Source: Vibrio celticus
GTDB taxonomy: Bacteria > Pseudomonadota > Gammaproteobacteria > Enterobacterales > Vibrionaceae
Direction: 5' to 3'
Assembly: GCF_024347335.1 (NCBI RefSeq)
Contig: NZ_AP025463.1
Span: forward strand, 310,001-374,000
DNA length: 64,000 nt
Shown here: in pieces, positions 6,727 to 15,701 of the stretch
How the letters are laid out: each line of letters begins with the position of its first letter
Position numbering within the stretch: the first letter of the stretch is position 1
The notes under the pieces: model-generated
Seen by the model: only the letters and a program-made list of their open reading frames with translations
Told to the model about the DNA's origin: nothing
Databases searched by the model: none
Program-made: the position numbers and the translations under genes

Positions 6727-8823
6727 GTGGCTCGTAAAACTCCTATAGAGCAATACCGTAATATCGGTATCGTTGCTCACGTAGATGCAGGTAAAACAAC
6801 CACAAGTGAACGTATTCTGTTCTATACCGGTCTTTCTCACAAAATCGGCGAAGTTCACGATGGTGCAGCAACCATGGACTGGATGGAGCAAGAGCAAGAG
6901 CGCGGTATTACGATCACTTCAGCAGCAACCACTACGTTTTGGCGTGGTATGGAAGCTCAGTTCTCGGACCACCGTATCAACATCATCGACACTCCTGGAC
7001 ACGTTGACTTCACAATCGAAGTAGAACGTTCTTTGCGTGTACTTGATGGTGCAGTTGTTGTGTTCTGTGGCTCATCTGGTGTTGAACCTCAGTCAGAGAC
7101 AGTATGGCGTCAAGCTGATAAGTACCAAGTTCCACGTATGGTTTTCGTTAATAAAATGGACCGTACCGGCGCAGATTTCTTGCGCGTAGTTGAACAGATC
7201 AAGGACCGCCTAGGCGCAACTCCTGTTCCAATTCAACTGAACATTGGTGCTGAAGAAAACTTCCAAGGCGTTGTCGATCTTATCAAGATGAAGGCAATTA
7301 ACTGGAACGAAGCTGACCAAGGCATGACTTTCACGTACGAAGATATTCCTGCAGACATGCAAGAAATGGCTGAAGAATATCGTACAGAACTTGTTGAAGC
7401 TGCTGCAGAAGCAAATGAAGAGCTGATGGATAAGTACCTTGAAGAAGGTGAACTAACAGAAGCTGAAATCAAACAAGGTCTTCGTACTCGTACCCTTAAT
7501 AATGAAATCGTACTTGCTACTTGTGGTAGTGCATTCAAAAACAAAGGTGTACAAGCTGTTCTAGATGCAGTTGTTGATTTCCTTCCTTCTCCAGTCGATG
7601 TACCTGCAATTAAAGGTATCGATGAAGACGAGAACGAAGCAGAGCGTCACGCGGACGACAAAGAACCGTTCTCAGCGCTAGCATTCAAGATCGCAACAGA
7701 CCCATTCGTTGGTACTTTAACTTTCATCCGTGTTTACTCTGGTGTTGTTGAAAGCGGTAAAACAGCTTACAACTCTGTGAAGAAACAACGTGAACGCTTA
7801 GGTCGCATTGTTCAAATGCACTCAAACAAGCGTGAAGAAGTAAAAGAAGTACGAGCAGGTGACATCGCAGCCATCATTGGCCTGAAAGATGTGACTACTG
7901 GTGAAACCCTTTGTGACCAGAACCATAAGATTGTTCTTGAGCGCATGGAGTTCCCAGATCCAGTTATTCAGATCGTTGTAGAGCCAAGCTCTCAAGCTGA
8001 TCAAGATAAAATGACTATCGCTCTAGGTAAACTAGCAGCGGAAGACCCATCGTTCCGCGTTGATATGGATGCGGAAACTGGCCAGACTCTGATTTCTGGT
8101 ATGGGTGAACTACACTTAGATATCATCGTTGACCGTATGAAGCGTGAATTTAGCGTGAACTGCAACGTTGGTAACCCGCAAGTGGCTTACCGTGAGACTA
8201 TTCGCGGTACAGCGAAAGCGGAAGGTAAATTTATCCGTGAACATGGTGGTAAAGGTCAGTACGGTCACGTATGGCTGAAACTGGAACCATCAGAAGCAGG
8301 CGAAGGCTTTGTCTTTGTGGATGAAATTGCCAATGGTATCGTACCGAAAGAGTTTATCGCTTCAGTGGCTAAAGGCGTTGAAGAGCAGATGAACAATGGT
8401 GTGCTTGCTGGCTATCCAGTTTTGGATATCAAAGCTACACTATATGATGGTTCTTACCATGAAACAGATTCAAGTGAGATGGCGTTTACAATCGCTGCCT
8501 CTATGGCTTTCAGAACGGGTGCACTTGAAGCGCAACCGGTTCTGCTTGAGCCTATGATGAAAGTTGAAGTAACTACTCCAGAAGACTGGATGGGTGACGT
8601 TGTTGGCGATATTAACCGTCGTCGCGGCATCATCGAAGGTATGGACGAGGGGACAGCTGGCCTGAAGATAATTCGTGCACAAGTTCCGTTGTCTGTCATG
8701 TTCGGTTACGCAACTGATTTACGTTCTGCGACACAAGGTCGTGCTTCTTACTCTATGGAGTTTAGTGAGTACGCTGAAGTGCCTAACAATGTTGCAAAAG
8801 CAATCATTGCAGAGCGTGGTTAA
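6727..8823 (+). CDS. fusA: Elongation factor G
   Basis: 698 residues from GTG 6727 behind AGAGGA. The GTPase P-loop AHVDAGKT is at residues 17-24, followed by RGITITSAAT (switch I), DTPGHVDF (G3) and NKMDRTGAD (G4). Domains II-V follow in order, ending in a typical domain V (MFGYATDLRSATQGRASYSMEF). EF-G drives translocation of tRNA-mRNA and, with RRF, ribosome recycling. Third gene of the str operon. Confidence 0.98.
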   Translation: MARKTPIEQYRNIGIVAHVDAGKTTTSERILFYTGLSHKIGEVHDGAATMDWMEQEQERGITITSAATTTFWRGMEAQFSDHRINIIDTPGHVDFTIEVERSLRVLDGAVVVFCGSSGVEPQSETVWRQADKYQVPRMVFVNKMDRTGADFLRVVEQIKDRLGATPVPIQLNIGAEENFQGVVDLIKMKAINWNEADQGMTFTYEDIPADMQEMAEEYRTELVEAAAEANEELMDKYLEEGELTEAEIKQGLRTRTLNNEIVLATCGSAFKNKGVQAVLDAVVDFLPSPVDVPAIKGIDEDENEAERHADDKEPFSALAFKIATDPFVGTLTFIRVYSGVVESGKTAYNSVKKQRERLGRIVQMHSNKREEVKEVRAGDIAAIIGLKDVTTGETLCDQNHKIVLERMEFPDPVIQIVVEPSSQADQDKMTIALGKLAAEDPSFRVDMDAETGQTLISGMGELHLDIIVDRMKREFSVNCNVGNPQVAYRETIRGTAKAEGKFIREHGGKGQYGHVWLKLEPSEAGEGFVFVDEIANGIVPKEFIASVAKGVEEQMNNGVLAGYPVLDIKATLYDGSYHETDSSEMAFTIAASMAFRTGALEAQPVLLEPMMKVEVTTPEDWMGDVVGDINRRRGIIEGMDEGTAGLKIIRAQVPLSVMFGYATDLRSATQGRASYSMEFSEYAEVPNNVAKAIIAERG

Positions 8824-8858
8824 ACAAAAGGAAGGCATTTTTTTTCATTTTTTGAAAG

Positions 8859-8897
8859 AACAATGCGTCCAAATATTGCGCTAACGAGAGTTGGCGC
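8859..8897 (+). promoter_or_regulatory. tuf leader element with GCGTCC and a hairpin
   Basis: AACAAT (8859-8864) is followed directly by GCGTCC (8865-8870), the arrangement seen at the str and spc promoters, then an 8-bp hairpin GCGCTAAC/GTTGGCGC with a GAGA loop (8878-8897). The -35 region is only T-rich, so a tuf-specific promoter here is weakly supported. Confidence 0.4.
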
Positions 8898-8970
8898 ATA
8901 AAATAGCAATTTCTGGCGCGTCTCGCTCAATAATGAACGTGGCGAATCATAACTAGGAAGGAACACGATT

Positions 8971-10155
8971 GTGTCTAAAGAAAAATTTGAACGTACGAAA
9001 CCGCACGTAAACGTTGGTACTATCGGCCACGTTGACCACGGTAAAACAACTCTAACTGCTGCTATCTGTACTACTCTTGCAAAAGTATACGGCGGTGTTG
9101 CTAAAGATTTCGCATCTATCGATAACGCTCCAGAAGAGCGTGAGCGCGGTATCACAATCGCAACTTCTCACGTTGAGTACGACACTCCAGCACGTCACTA
9201 CGCACACGTAGACTGTCCAGGACACGCGGATTATGTTAAAAACATGATCACTGGTGCTGCACAAATGGACGGCGGTATCCTAGTTGTTGCTGCGACTGAC
9301 GGCCCTATGCCTCAAACTCGTGAGCACATCCTACTTGGTCGTCAAGTTGGTATCCCTTACATCATCGTATTCATGAACAAATGTGACATGGTAGATGACG
9401 AAGAGCTACTTGAGCTAGTTGAGATGGAAGTTCGTGAACTTCTTTCTGAATACGACTTCCCAGGTGATGACCTACCAGTTATCCAAGGTTCTGCACTTGG
9501 CGCACTAAACGGCGAGAAGCAGTGGGAAGACAAGATCGTTGAGCTTGCAGAAGCACTAGATTCTTACATTCCTGAGCCAGAGCGTGCAGTTGACCAACCG
9601 TTCCTACTACCAATTGAAGATGTATTCTCAATCCAAGGTCGTGGTACTGTTGTAACTGGTCGTATCGAGCGCGGTATCCTACGTGTAGGTGACGAAGTAG
9701 AAATCGTTGGTATCAAAGAGACTACTCTTACTACTTGTACTGGTGTTGAAATGTTCCGTAAACTGCTTGACGAAGGTCGTGCAGGTGAGAACGTTGGTGC
9801 ACTTCTACGTGGTACTAAGCGTGATGACGTTGAACGTGGTCAAGTACTTTCTGCGAAAGGTTCTATCAACCCACACACTAAGTTTGAGTCTGAAGTATAC
9901 GTACTTTCTAAAGACGAAGGCGGCCGTCACACTCCTTTCTTCAAAGGTTACCGTCCACAGTTCTACTTCCGTACAACTGACGTAACAGGCGATATCACTC
10001 TACCTGAAGGCGTAGAAATGGTAATGCCAGGTGACAACGTTCAAATGACTGTTGAGCTAATCGCTCCAATCGCAATGGACGAAGGTCTACGTTTCGCAAT
10101 CCGCGAAGGTGGCCGTACAGTTGGTGCTGGTGTTGTAGCTAAAATCTTCGCTTAA
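8971..10155 (+). CDS. tuf: Elongation factor Tu
   Basis: 394 residues from GTG 8971 behind AGGAAGGA. GHVDHGKT (19-26), DCPGHADY and NKCDMVDD are the GTP-binding motifs; domains II and III are complete to the end VVAKIFA. EF-Tu brings aminoacyl-tRNA to the ribosome. Last gene of the str operon, followed by a strong terminator. Vibrios often carry a second tuf elsewhere; that cannot be seen here. Strongly biased codon use fits high expression. Confidence 0.98.
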   Translation: MSKEKFERTKPHVNVGTIGHVDHGKTTLTAAICTTLAKVYGGVAKDFASIDNAPEERERGITIATSHVEYDTPARHYAHVDCPGHADYVKNMITGAAQMDGGILVVAATDGPMPQTREHILLGRQVGIPYIIVFMNKCDMVDDEELLELVEMEVRELLSEYDFPGDDLPVIQGSALGALNGEKQWEDKIVELAEALDSYIPEPERAVDQPFLLPIEDVFSIQGRGTVVTGRIERGILRVGDEVEIVGIKETTLTTCTGVEMFRKLLDEGRAGENVGALLRGTKRDDVERGQVLSAKGSINPHTKFESEVYVLSKDEGGRHTPFFKGYRPQFYFRTTDVTGDITLPEGVEMVMPGDNVQMTVELIAPIAMDEGLRFAIREGGRTVGAGVVAKIFA

Positions 10156-10202
10156 TAGCATTTAGATTTTTGCACACTCTTCATTAGAAGAGCACGCATC
10201 TG

Positions 10203-10232
10203 AAAAGGGGAGCTTCGGCTTCCCTTTTGTTT
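10203..10232 (+). terminator. str operon terminator
   Basis: An 11-bp stem (AAAAGGGGAGC with GCTTCCCTTTT, one G-U pair) closed by a TTCG tetraloop, then GTTTTC. Confidence 0.9.
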
Positions 10233-10322
10233 TCTCGAAAGAAATATTACCTTCCATCTATCTTTTTCCCTCTCGATACAAAACCAACTTCCAATAAATT
10301 CCGATTATTTTTCCAACACTAC

Positions 10323-10350
10323 TTGCATACTAAAGTGTGATCTGTATAAT
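10323..10350 (+). promoter_or_regulatory. S10 operon promoter
   Basis: TTGCAT (10323-10328), 16-nt spacer, TATAAT (10345-10350), with GC-rich GCATCGCAC downstream. It is the best promoter in the 446-nt gap between tuf and rpsJ. A second weaker candidate is TTGTTT (10460-10465), 16 nt, GACAAT (10482-10487), followed by GCGTCC. Confidence 0.7.
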
Positions 10351-10356
10351 GCATCG

Positions 10357-10601
10357 CACTGGCTAACGCTGGTTGTGAACCAATGAGCACTGAGGAGTAG
10401 GTCTTACCTAGTAATGTATACTCAGCTTATGTTCGCGGTTAATAAAAATAGTAAACTTCTTGTTTGCTTCAAAAGTTAACTGACAATGCGTCCTAATTTT
10501 GGATGCTACGGTTTCACATAAATCAATCGGCATTCTCTCGTTTTATCGGGTTTGAGTGGCGATATTGTTTGTGTAATTTTTAATAATTGGAGCTCTGTCT
10601 C
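10357..10601 (+). promoter_or_regulatory. Structured S10 leader
   Basis: Fills most of the tuf-rpsJ gap. Hairpins read from the sequence: TGGTT/AACCA (10370-10382), a nested pair CTGAG/CTCAG enclosing TAGGT/ACCTA (10390-10425), and GCGTCC/GGATGC (10488-10506). In enterobacteria ribosomal protein L4 binds the S10 leader and represses transcription and translation; a similar role is likely, but the L4 site itself was not identified. The stretch 10233-10322 shows nothing further. Confidence 0.5.
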
Positions 10602-10913
10602 ATGCAGAACCAACGTATTCGTATCCGCCTTAAAGCGTTTGATTACAAGCTAATCGATGCTTCAACTGCGGAAATCGTTGAAACAGCAAAACGTACTGGC
10701 GCACAGGTTCGTGGTCCTATTCCACTACCTACTCGTAAAGAGCGTTTCACTGTTCTTACCTCTCCACACGTCAACAAAGATGCACGTGACCAGTACGAAA
10801 TTCGTACTCACAAGCGTTTGATCGACATCGTTGAGCCAACAGATAAAACTGTTGATGCTCTAATGCGTCTTGATCTTGCAGCTGGCGTTGATGTTCAAAT
10901 CAGCCTAGGTTAA
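10602..10913 (+). CDS. rpsJ: 30S ribosomal protein S10
   Basis: 103 residues from ATG 10602 ([16 protein letters not shown]), with GGAG at 10589-10592; five extra upstream codons in the open frame are not family-like. S10 is a 30S head protein and also the antitermination factor NusE, which joins NusB and NusG. First gene of the S10 operon. Confidence 0.97.
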
Positions 10914-10927
10914 GGGAGATAAGAATA

Positions 10928-11557
10928 ATGATTGGTCTAGTCGGACGTAAAGTGGGTATGACCCGCGTATTTACTGAAGAAGGCGTTTCTATCCCAGTAA
11001 CTGTTGTTGAGGTTGAAGCGAACCGTATTTCTCAAGTTAAAACTCTTGAGACTGATGGCTACGCAGCAATCCAAGTAACTACTGGTGCTAAGAAAGCTAA
11101 CCGTGTAACTAAACCTGAAGCTGGTCACTTCGCGAAAGCGGGTGTAGAAGCAGGTCGCGGTCTTTGGGAATTCCGTTTAGAAAACGGCGAAGAGTTTGAA
11201 GTTGGCGCTGAGCTAAACGTAGAACTTTTCAACGAAATTAAAAAAGTAGACGTTACTGGTACATCTAAAGGTAAAGGCTTCCAAGGCGCTATCAAGCGTT
11301 GGAACTTCTCTACTCAAGATATGACTCACGGTAACTCTTTGTCTCACCGCGCACCGGGTTCAATTGGCCAATGTCAAACTCCAGGTCGCGTGTTTAAAGG
11401 CAAGAAAATGGCAGGTCACATGGGTGCTGAGCGTGTAACGACTCAAAACCTAGAGATCGTACGTGTTGACGCTGAGCGCAATCTACTCCTTATTAAAGGT
11501 GCAGTACCGGGCTCAACAGGCGGAAACGTGATCGTAAAACCTGCTGTTAAAGCATAA
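10928..11557 (+). CDS. rplC: 50S ribosomal protein L3
   Basis: 209 residues, standard length. The long basic loop [21 protein letters not shown] reaches toward the peptidyl-transferase centre; the Gln of SIGQ is the residue usually methylated by PrmB. L3 starts 50S assembly by binding 23S domain VI. GGGAG precedes the start. Confidence 0.98.
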
Positions 11558-11573
11558 CGTCTAGGAGTAAGTA

Positions 11574-12176
11574 ATGGAATTGATGGTTAAAGGTGCTGAT
11601 GCACTAACTGTTTCCGAGACTACTTTCGGACGTGACTTCAACGAAGCTCTTGTACACCAAGTAGTTGTTGCATATGCAGCAGGTGCTCGTCAAGGTACTC
11701 GTGCTCAAAAGACTCGTTCTGAAGTATCTGGCGGTGGCGCTAAGCCATGGCGTCAAAAAGGTACTGGCCGCGCACGTGCTGGTACAATTCGTAGCCCAAT
11801 CTGGCGTACAGGTGGTGTTACTTTTGCTGCGAAACCACAAGATCACAGCCAAAAAGTAAACAAAAAAATGTACCGCGGTGCTATGAAGAGCATTCTTTCT
11901 GAGCTAGTTCGTCAAGAGCGTTTAATCGTTGTTGATAACTTCTCTGTAGAAGCACCAAAAACAAAAGAACTTGTAGCTAAGCTTAAAGAGCTTGAGCTAA
12001 GCGACGTTCTGATTGTGACTGGCGAAGTAGATGAAAATCTATTCTTAGCTGCTCGTAACCTATACAAAGTAGATGCACGTGATGTTGCTGGTGTTGATCC
12101 AGTATCACTAATCGCTTTCGACAAGGTTCTAATGACTGCTGACGCAGTTAAGCAAGTTGAGGAGATGCTAGCATGA
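11574..12176 (+). CDS. rplD: 50S ribosomal protein L4
   Basis: 200 residues. The extended loop (KTRSEVSGGGAKPWRQKGTGRARAG, split across about 44-69) lines the exit tunnel. In enterobacteria L4 is also the repressor of its own operon through the S10 leader. Its stop overlaps the rplW start by 4 nt (ATGA). Confidence 0.98.
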   Translation: MELMVKGADALTVSETTFGRDFNEALVHQVVVAYAAGARQGTRAQKTRSEVSGGGAKPWRQKGTGRARAGTIRSPIWRTGGVTFAAKPQDHSQKVNKKMYRGAMKSILSELVRQERLIVVDNFSVEAPKTKELVAKLKELELSDVLIVTGEVDENLFLAARNLYKVDARDVAGVDPVSLIAFDKVLMTADAVKQVEEMLA

Positions 12177-12475
12177 TCACTGAAGAGCGTATCTTAAAAG
12201 TTCTACGTGCTCCGCACATCTCTGAAAAAGCAACTATGGCAGCTGAGAAAGCGAACACTATCGTTTTCAAAGTAGCTAAAGATGCAACTAAGAAAGAGAT
12301 CAAAGCAGCTGTAGAAAAGCTATTTGAAGTTGAAGTTAAGTCTGTAAATACTCTTGTATTAAAGGGTAAGACCAAACGTCAAGGTATGCGTGAAGGCCGT
12401 CGTTCAGACGTTAAGAAAGCCTACGTTACTTTGAAAGAAGGTCAAGATCTTGACTTCGTTGGCGGCGCGGAATAA
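12173..12475 (+). CDS. rplW: 50S ribosomal protein L23
   Basis: 100 residues, same as E. coli. Begins MITEERILKVLRAPHISEKAT, the family N-terminus. L23 sits at the tunnel exit and docks trigger factor and the signal recognition particle. Translationally coupled to rplD by the ATGA overlap. Confidence 0.98.
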   Translation: MITEERILKVLRAPHISEKATMAAEKANTIVFKVAKDATKKEIKAAVEKLFEVEVKSVNTLVLKGKTKRQGMREGRRSDVKKAYVTLKEGQDLDFVGGAE

Positions 12476-12489
12476 CAGGAGTAGTAAAA

Positions 12490-13314
12490 ATGGCTATTGT
12501 TAAATGTAAGCCGACTTCCCCTGGTCGTCGTCACGTCGTTAAAGTTGTTAACGCTGACCTACACAAGGGTAAGCCATACGCACCACTTCTAGAGAAAAAC
12601 TCTAAGAACGGTGGTCGTAACAACAACGGTCGTATTACAGTACGTCACATCGGTGGTGGTCATAAGCACCATTACCGTCTGATTGACTTCAAACGTACTA
12701 AAGATGGCATCCCAGCGAAAGTTGAGCGTCTAGAATACGATCCAAACCGTAGTGCTAACATCGCTCTAGTTCTGTACGCAGACGGTGAGCGTCGTTACAT
12801 CATTGCACCTAAAGGTGTTAACGCAGGCGACCAGATTCAATCTGGCGTAGATGCTGCAATCAAAGCAGGTAACACTCTGCCGATGCGCAACATCCCAGTA
12901 GGTTCTACTGTACACTGTGTTGAACTTAAGCCTGGTAAAGGTGCTCAACTAGCTCGTTCGGCTGGTGCTTATGCTCAAATCATCGCTCGCGATGGTGCAT
13001 ACGTAACTATCCGTCTACGTTCTGGTGAGATGCGCAAAGTTCTTTCTGAAGGTCGTGCAACGATCGGTGAAGTTGGTAACTCTGAGCATATGCTACGTGA
13101 ACTTGGTAAAGCTGGTGCTTCACGCTGGCGCGGCGTACGTCCAACCGTACGTGGTGTAGTAATGAACCCGGTGGATCACCCACATGGTGGTGGTGAAGGC
13201 CGCACATCTGGTGGTCGTCACCCAGTTTCTCCTTGGGGCGTTCCTACTAAGGGCTTCAAGACTCGTAAGAACAAGCGCACTGACAAGTACATCGTACGTC
13301 GTCGCACTAAATAA
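12490..13314 (+). CDS. rplB: 50S ribosomal protein L2
   Basis: 274 residues. The C-terminal NPVDHPHGGGEGR holds the conserved His that approaches the peptidyl-transferase centre. N-terminal basic tail and two beta-barrel domains are complete. Binds 23S helix 66 and bridges to 16S. AGGAG precedes the ATG. Confidence 0.98.
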   Translation: MAIVKCKPTSPGRRHVVKVVNADLHKGKPYAPLLEKNSKNGGRNNNGRITVRHIGGGHKHHYRLIDFKRTKDGIPAKVERLEYDPNRSANIALVLYADGERRYIIAPKGVNAGDQIQSGVDAAIKAGNTLPMRNIPVGSTVHCVELKPGKGAQLARSAGAYAQIIARDGAYVTIRLRSGEMRKVLSEGRATIGEVGNSEHMLRELGKAGASRWRGVRPTVRGVVMNPVDHPHGGGEGRTSGGRHPVSPWGVPTKGFKTRKNKRTDKYIVRRRTK

Positions 13315-13333
13315 TTTATAAAGAGGAATCGCC

Positions 13334-13612
13334 ATGCCACGTTCTCTCAAGAAAGGTCCTTTTATTGACCTACACTTGCTGAAGAAGGTAGAGAAAGCGG
13401 TGGAAAGCGGAGACAAAAAGCCTATTAAGACTTGGTCCCGTCGCTCAATGATCATCCCAACAATGATTGGTTTGACCATCGCTGTCCATAATGGTCGTCA
13501 GCACGTTCCAGTTTTCGTTACCGAAGAAATGATCGGTCACAAACTGGGCGAATTTGCACCAACTCGTACTTATCGCGGTCATGCTGCAGATAAGAAAGCT
13601 AAGAAGAAATAA
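13334..13612 (+). CDS. rpsS: 30S ribosomal protein S19
   Basis: 92 residues, starting MPRSLKKGPFIDLHLLKKV, with the conserved WSRRSMI and GHKLGEFAPTR segments. S19 forms a dimer with S13 in the 30S head and makes bridge B1a. Behind GAGG. Confidence 0.98.
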   Translation: MPRSLKKGPFIDLHLLKKVEKAVESGDKKPIKTWSRRSMIIPTMIGLTIAVHNGRQHVPVFVTEEMIGHKLGEFAPTRTYRGHAADKKAKKK

Positions 13613-13622
13613 GGAGTAGATG

Positions 13623-13955
13623 ATGGAAGCTTTAGCTAAACATAACTTTGCTCGTATTTCTCCACAGAAAGCTCGCTTAGTTGCAGACCAAATTCGCGGT
13701 AAGTCGGTAGATCAAGCTCTAGAAATTCTAACTTTCAGCAACAAAAAAGCTGCTGTATTAGTTAAGAAGGTTCTTGAGTCAGCTATCGCTAACGCGGAAC
13801 ATAACGAAGGTGCAGATATCGACGATCTAAATGTCGCTAAAATCTTCGTAGATGAGGGCCCTATCATGAAGCGTATTATGCCTCGTGCTAAAGGTCGTGC
13901 GGATCGTATCTTGAAGCGTTCAAGCCACATCACTATTGTTGTAGCAGATCGCTAA
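13623..13955 (+). CDS. rplV: 50S ribosomal protein L22
   Basis: 110 residues from the second of two adjacent ATGs (13623): GGAG at 13613-13616 is 6 nt away from it but only 3 nt from the first, and 110 is the E. coli length. The long beta hairpin (GPIMKRIMPRAKGRADRILK) reaches into the exit tunnel near the macrolide site; no insertion or deletion is evident in it. Confidence 0.97.
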   Translation: MEALAKHNFARISPQKARLVADQIRGKSVDQALEILTFSNKKAAVLVKKVLESAIANAEHNEGADIDDLNVAKIFVDEGPIMKRIMPRAKGRADRILKRSSHITIVVADR

Positions 13956-13973
13956 AGACTAGGAGAGTAAGCA

Positions 13974-14672
13974 ATGGGTCAGAAAGTACATCCTAATGGT
14001 ATTCGTCTTGGCATCGTTAAGCCTTGGAATGCTACATGGTTTGCTAATACCAACGAATTCGCTGACAACCTAGACGGCGACTTCAAGGTACGTCAGTTCC
14101 TTACAAAGGAACTACAAAAAGCATCATTATCTCGTATCGTTATCGAGCGTCCAGCTAAGAGCATCCGTGTGACTATTCACACTGCTCGTCCTGGCGTTGT
14201 TATCGGTAAGAAAGGTGAAGACGTAGAGAAGCTACGCGCAGCTGTAGCTAAAATCGCAGGTGTACCAGCGCAAATTAACATCGCTGAAGTACGTAAGCCT
14301 GAGCTAGATGGTCAGCTTGTAGCTGATAGCATCGCGTCTCAACTAGAGCGTCGTGTTATGTTCCGTCGTGCAATGAAGCGTGCGGTACAAAATGCTATGC
14401 GTCTAGGCGCTAAAGGCATCAAAGTACAAGTAGGCGGCCGTCTTGGCGGTGCTGAAATCGCACGTTCTGAGTGGTACCGTGAAGGCCGTGTGCCTCTACA
14501 CACTCTACGTGCAGACATTGATTACGCAACTTCTTCGGCTCACACTCAATACGGTGTGATCGGCATTAAAGTTTGGATCTTCAAAGGTGAGATTCTAGGC
14601 GGTATGCCAGCTGCTAACGCAGTAGAGCCAAAAGGCGATAAGCCTAAGAAGCAGCGTAAAGGCCGTAAGTAA
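13974..14672 (+). CDS. rpsC: 30S ribosomal protein S3
   Basis: 232 residues. KH domain with [10 protein letters not shown] (the GXXG loop), then the C-terminal domain, and a Lys/Arg-rich tail ending KKQRKGRK. S3 lies at the mRNA entry channel and has helicase-like roles with S4 and S5. AGGAG precedes the ATG. Confidence 0.98.
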
Positions 14673-14683
14673 GGAGTCGAACG

Positions 14684-15094
14684 ATGCTACAACCAAAACG
14701 TACTAAGTTCCGCAAGGTTATGACTGGTCGTAACCGTGGTCTAGCTAAAGGTACTGAAGTAAGCTTCGGCGAATTCGGTCTTAAAGCTGTTGGCCGTGGT
14801 CGTCTGACTGCACGTCAAATCGAAGCGGCACGTCGTGCTATGACACGTCACATTAAGCGTCAAGGTCAAATCTGGATCCGTGTATTCCCAGACAAGCCGA
14901 TTACTGAAAAGCCTCTTGAAGTTCGTCAAGGTAAAGGTAAAGGTTCAGTTGCGTACTGGGTTGCTCAAATCCAACCAGGCAAAGTTATGTACGAGATGAA
15001 TGGCGTACCTGAAGAGTTGGCACGTGAAGCGTTCCGCCTAGCGGCACGTAAACTGCCTGTTAAAACTACTTTTGTAACTAAGCAGGTGATGTGA
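14684..15094 (+). CDS. rplP: 50S ribosomal protein L16
   Basis: 136 residues, same as E. coli, opening MLQPKRTKFRKVMTGRNRG. L16 organises the A-site tRNA region of 23S. It ends TGATG, sharing one base with the rpmC start. Confidence 0.98.
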   Translation: MLQPKRTKFRKVMTGRNRGLAKGTEVSFGEFGLKAVGRGRLTARQIEAARRAMTRHIKRQGQIWIRVFPDKPITEKPLEVRQGKGKGSVAYWVAQIQPGKVMYEMNGVPEELAREAFRLAARKLPVKTTFVTKQVM

Positions 15095-15285
15095 TGAAAG
15101 CACAAGATCTACGCGAAAAGAACGTTGAAGAGCTTAACGCTGAGCTATTGAATTTGCTACGTGAACAGTTCAACTTGCGCATGCAAGCTGCAACTGGTCA
15201 ACTACAGCAAACTCATACTCTAAAAGCTGTACGCCGTGACATCGCACGTGTGAAAACTGTTTTGACTGAAAAGGCAGGCGCATAA
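15094..15285 (+). CDS. rpmC: 50S ribosomal protein L29
   Basis: 63 residues from ATG 15094, the E. coli length; the GTG one codon earlier is less likely because the ATG sits in the TGATG coupling junction with AGGTGA upstream. Two-helix coiled coil (MKAQDLREKNVEELN). Located near L23 at the tunnel exit. Ends TAATG, sharing one base with rpsQ. Confidence 0.96.
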   Translation: MKAQDLREKNVEELNAELLNLLREQFNLRMQAATGQLQQTHTLKAVRRDIARVKTVLTEKAGA

Positions 15286-15539
15286 TGAGCGAAACTAACC
15301 GCATCCAGCAAGGCCGTGTAGTAAGTGACAAGATGGACAAGTCTATCGTTGTTGCTATTGAGCGCACTGTAAAACACCCAATTTACGGTAAGTTCATCAA
15401 ACGCACGACTAAAGTACACGCACACGACGAAGACAACACTTGTGGCCTAGGCGACAAAGTTGAAATCGCTGAGTGTCGTCCTCTGTCTAAGACTAAGTCT
15501 TGGACATTGGTTAAAGTTCTAGAAAAAGCGAAGATTTAA
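15285..15539 (+). CDS. rpsQ: 30S ribosomal protein S17
   Basis: 84 residues, an OB-fold protein that binds the 5' domain of 16S early in assembly. QGRVVSDKMDKSIVVAIE is the usual N-terminal strand pair. Last gene of the S10 operon, followed by a strong terminator. Confidence 0.98.
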   Translation: MSETNRIQQGRVVSDKMDKSIVVAIERTVKHPIYGKFIKRTTKVHAHDEDNTCGLGDKVEIAECRPLSKTKSWTLVKVLEKAKI

Positions 15540-15561
15540 TCTTTGTAATTCTATAACTTAT

Positions 15562-15600
15562 AAGCGGCTCCAAATAATTTTTTGGAGCCGCTTGTTTTTT
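15562..15600 (+). terminator. S10 operon terminator
   Basis: A perfect 13-bp stem AAGCGGCTCCAAA/TTTGGAGCCGCTT (15562-15574, 15581-15593) and GTTTTTT. It separates the S10 and spc operons, which in E. coli are also distinct units. Confidence 0.92.
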
Positions 15601-15623
15601 GTCTACCCAATTTAAAAAAAGGG

Positions 15624-15632
15624 TGGTACAAT
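15624..15632 (+). promoter_or_regulatory. spc operon promoter (extended -10)
   Basis: TGG followed by TACAAT (15627-15632) is an extended -10 (TGn); no good -35 is seen. TCGCGTCCC follows, so the start region is GC-rich like the str promoter. Confidence 0.65.
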
Positions 15633-15658
15633 TCGCGTCCCTTTTAAAGAGGCAGCCC

Positions 15659-15672
15659 GACCCGAGAGGGTC
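15659..15672 (+). promoter_or_regulatory. spc leader hairpin
   Basis: GACCC/GGGTC closed by a GAGA tetraloop, 30 nt before the rplN start and followed by a weak T run. Possible attenuator or 5'-end stabiliser. Confidence 0.45.
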
Positions 15673-15701
15673 TAGTTTTAATATTTAGCGGAGCACTAAC
15701 A

